From the NCBI GenBank assembly GCA_015207365.1, contig JADEXA010000014.1, positions 1 to 64,000 of the forward strand: a DNA stretch of 64,000 nucleotides. Reading direction: 5' to 3'. This document shows, piece after piece, positions 62,457 through 64,000 of the stretch. Every line of letters starts with the position of its first letter. Position 1 is the stretch's first letter. A program made the translations under genes and the position numbers. The DNA is from Vacuolonema iberomarrocanum LEGE 07170 (lineage in GTDB: Bacteria; Cyanobacteriota; Cyanobacteriia; Elainellales; Elainellaceae). The notes beneath the pieces were generated by a model that did no database searches, was not told where the DNA came from, and worked only from the letters and a program-made list of their open reading frames with translations.

Positions 62457-64000
62457 TACCCTTCGCTGATAAGGGTGAGGAGTTCGTCGGTAGACATCTT
62501 GCCACTCATCTCTGTGCCTTCTAGCAGGCTGTCGGCAAGGTCGCGCTTATGGGCATGAAGATCCACGATCTTGTCTTCGATAGTACCCCTGGCCACCAGG
62601 CGGTAGATGGTGACGGGGCGTTTTTGCCCGATGCGGTGGGCGCGATCGCTTGCCTGATCCTCCACAGCTGGGTTCCACCAAGGATCCATGTGGATCACGT
62701 AGTCGGCAGCTGTGAGGTTAAGCCCCGTCCCTCCGGCCTTGAGGCTGATCAAAAAGACATCGCCTTCCCCCGCTTGAAACGCCTCTACTCGCTTCTTTCG
62801 CTCCTTCGCCGGAGTACTGCCATCGAGGTACTGGTAGGGGATATTTTGGCTATTCAGATAGTCTCGCAGAATATGGAGATGATCAACGAATTGGCTGAAA
62901 ACCAAGGCTTTGTGATGATTGGAGAGGAGTTCTTCCAGCACATTGCCAAAGAGATCTAGCTTGGCACTACCGACGGGGGCATTGGGCATCACCAGGCGGG
63001 GATTGCAGCAGGCGCGCCGCAGCTTCATGATTTCCGCCAGAACTTGCAAATGCTTGGCTCCCGCCTCAGCGCTGCTTTCGGCCAAGCGATTGATGGCATC
63101 GCGCCGCAGGGCTTCGTAAAATGCCAGTTCTTCAGGGCTAAGTTCCACATGCAGCGTGACTTCCGTACGCGAGGGCAGCTCCGACAACACCTGGCTTTTG
63201 GTGCGGCGCAGGATGAAGGGCTGGATCAGCTTTTTCAGTTGATAGCGAGCATCCTTGTCCTGGTAGCGCTCGATGGGGGTGGCAAAGCGCTCGTTGAATT
63301 TTTCCAGCGAACCGAGCAAGCCAGGGTTGATGAAGCGGAATAGGTTCCACAATTCCCCCAAATGATTTTCGATAGGGGTTCCGGTGGTGATGATTTTGAA
63401 GCCCCCCTGGAGACTCATGGCGGCTTGCGATCGCTTCGTTCCCATATTTTTAATGGCCTGAGCTTCATCCAGCACGATGGTTTCCCACTGCACCTTCGAG
63501 AGCATATCGGCCACCTCTTCCTGCTGCAGCAAGCCATAGCTGCACACCAGCAGGTCGAAGGGTTGGAGGTTATCGAGGACTTTTTGGCGATCGCCACTGC
63601 CAAACTGAATCGGCTTAAGCGTGGGTGCAAATCGCTCGGCTTCCGTTAGCCAGTTCATTCCGACGGAGGTGGGAGCGACCACCAGAGTTGGGCCTTGGGG
63701 CGCACGGGCCAGGATAATCGCCAGCGCCTGCAGGGTTTTGCCCAACCCCATATCATCGGCAAGGCATGCCCCAACGCCCCAGTGCGCCAACCGCGCCAGC
63801 CACTTAAACCCATCGACCTGGTAATCTCGCAGGTCGGCTTGCAACGTAGAGGGAAGCTGGGGATTAATTTCCGCCATCTCCTTCAGCCGTTGGGTATGGG
63901 CTTTCCAATGTTTATCGGTCTTGAGGTGACCCACCTCCTCGGCAAAGTCTTGCAGGGTGACAGCGGCCAGGGGATGGAAGCGGGCGCGATCGCCCTGCAT
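62456..64000 (-). CDS. SNF2/SWI2-family helicase, C-terminal part (truncated by window edge)
   Basis: 514 residues visible. The Met at the edge is probably internal, since family members in cyanobacteria are usually about 1000 residues or more. ATPase motifs in order: GACLADDMGLGKTLQALAII (I), VVAPTSVGMNW (Ia), TIVLDEAQAIKN (II), ITTGTPIENHLGELW (III), then VFSQFVDHLHIL (IV), LISLKAGGTGLNLTAADYVI (V) and DRAHRIGQKRPV (VI). A RapA/HepA-like DNA translocase that may remodel protein-DNA complexes. The stop lies on element A5. Confidence 0.95.
   Translation of the reverse strand: MQGDRARFHPLAAVTLQDFAEEVGHLKTDKHWKAHTQRLKEMAEINPQLPSTLQADLRDYQVDGFKWLARLAHWGVGACLADDMGLGKTLQALAIILARAPQGPTLVVAPTSVGMNWLTEAERFAPTLKPIQFGSGDRQKVLDNLQPFDLLVCSYGLLQQEEVADMLSKVQWETIVLDEAQAIKNMGTKRSQAAMSLQGGFKIITTGTPIENHLGELWNLFRFINPGLLGSLEKFNERFATPIERYQDKDARYQLKKLIQPFILRRTKSQVLSELPSRTEVTLHVELSPEELAFYEALRRDAINRLAESSAEAGAKHLQVLAEIMKLRRACCNPRLVMPNAPVGSAKLDLFGNVLEELLSNHHKALVFSQFVDHLHILRDYLNSQNIPYQYLDGSTPAKERKKRVEAFQAGEGDVFLISLKAGGTGLNLTAADYVIHMDPWWNPAVEDQASDRAHRIGQKRPVTIYRLVARGTIEDKIVDLHAHKRDLADSLLEGTEMSGKMSTDELLTLISEG

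Overview
The window is a piece of a cyanobacterial chromosome, probably from a filamentous non-heterocystous or Leptolyngbya-like lineage. The lineage is inferred. The phylum is well supported by an apcA-apcB-apcC allophycocyanin operon, very frequent HIP1 octamers (GCGATCGC), a five-subunit bidirectional Hox hydrogenase, CP12, DUF3318, several Uma2 proteins and an HpsJ-like protein. No tRNA, rRNA, CRISPR array or prophage was seen. The left edge cuts an IS630-type transposase after its first codons, and the right edge cuts a SNF2-family helicase.

Region 1 (about 0.66-17.3 kb) is one long minus-strand block that reads as an island for dark or anoxic energy metabolism. In transcription order it encodes PflA, AdhE, an ADP-forming-type acetate-CoA ligase with a GNAT tail, 6-phosphofructokinase, and then HoxE-F-U-Y, a CP12 variant, HoxH, a thioredoxin-like [2Fe-2S] protein, a PAS protein, a SpoIIE/PP2C-type phosphatase and the HoxW maturation protease. 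Together these cover entry to glycolysis, ethanol and acetate formation, NAD(P)H-linked hydrogen production, a Calvin-cycle switch protein, and a possible redox-sensing PAS/phosphatase module. pflB is not in the window.

Region 2 (17.6-35.2 kb) holds separate housekeeping and accessory genes: three Uma2 proteins, a TauE/SafE exporter, leucyl-tRNA synthetase, VOC, GST, MsrA, a malate dehydrogenase-fold protein overlapping an ACT-domain protein, a CNT nucleoside transporter with an NTF2-like protein, an MBL-fold protein, DUF3318, OsmC and a nitroreductase. Region 3 (35.3-38.4 kb) is apcABC and an MscS channel. Region 4 (39.4-64 kb) has a TPR protein, a methionine gamma-lyase-like PLP enzyme, a VapBC-type pair, an amidohydrolase, a GH3 acyl-adenylating enzyme, a JmjC-like cupin, a DUF5872-like protein, a DUF815 ATPase, an HpsJ-like protein, a secreted glycosidase-like protein, oligopeptidase B, class II ribonucleotide reductase, an FHA-containing class A PBP and a SNF2 helicase.

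The most unusual non-coding content is a dense population of 70-110 bp hairpin elements in the intergenic spaces. They fall into at least seven families (called A-G here), each with conserved outer arms and a long inner stem whose two sides change together between copies. They often start inside or just after stop codons, occur in both orientations, stand in tandem, and in one case are nested with an 8-bp direct repeat whose uninterrupted counterpart is also present in the window. They look like mobile or gene-converting palindromic elements that may also end transcripts.
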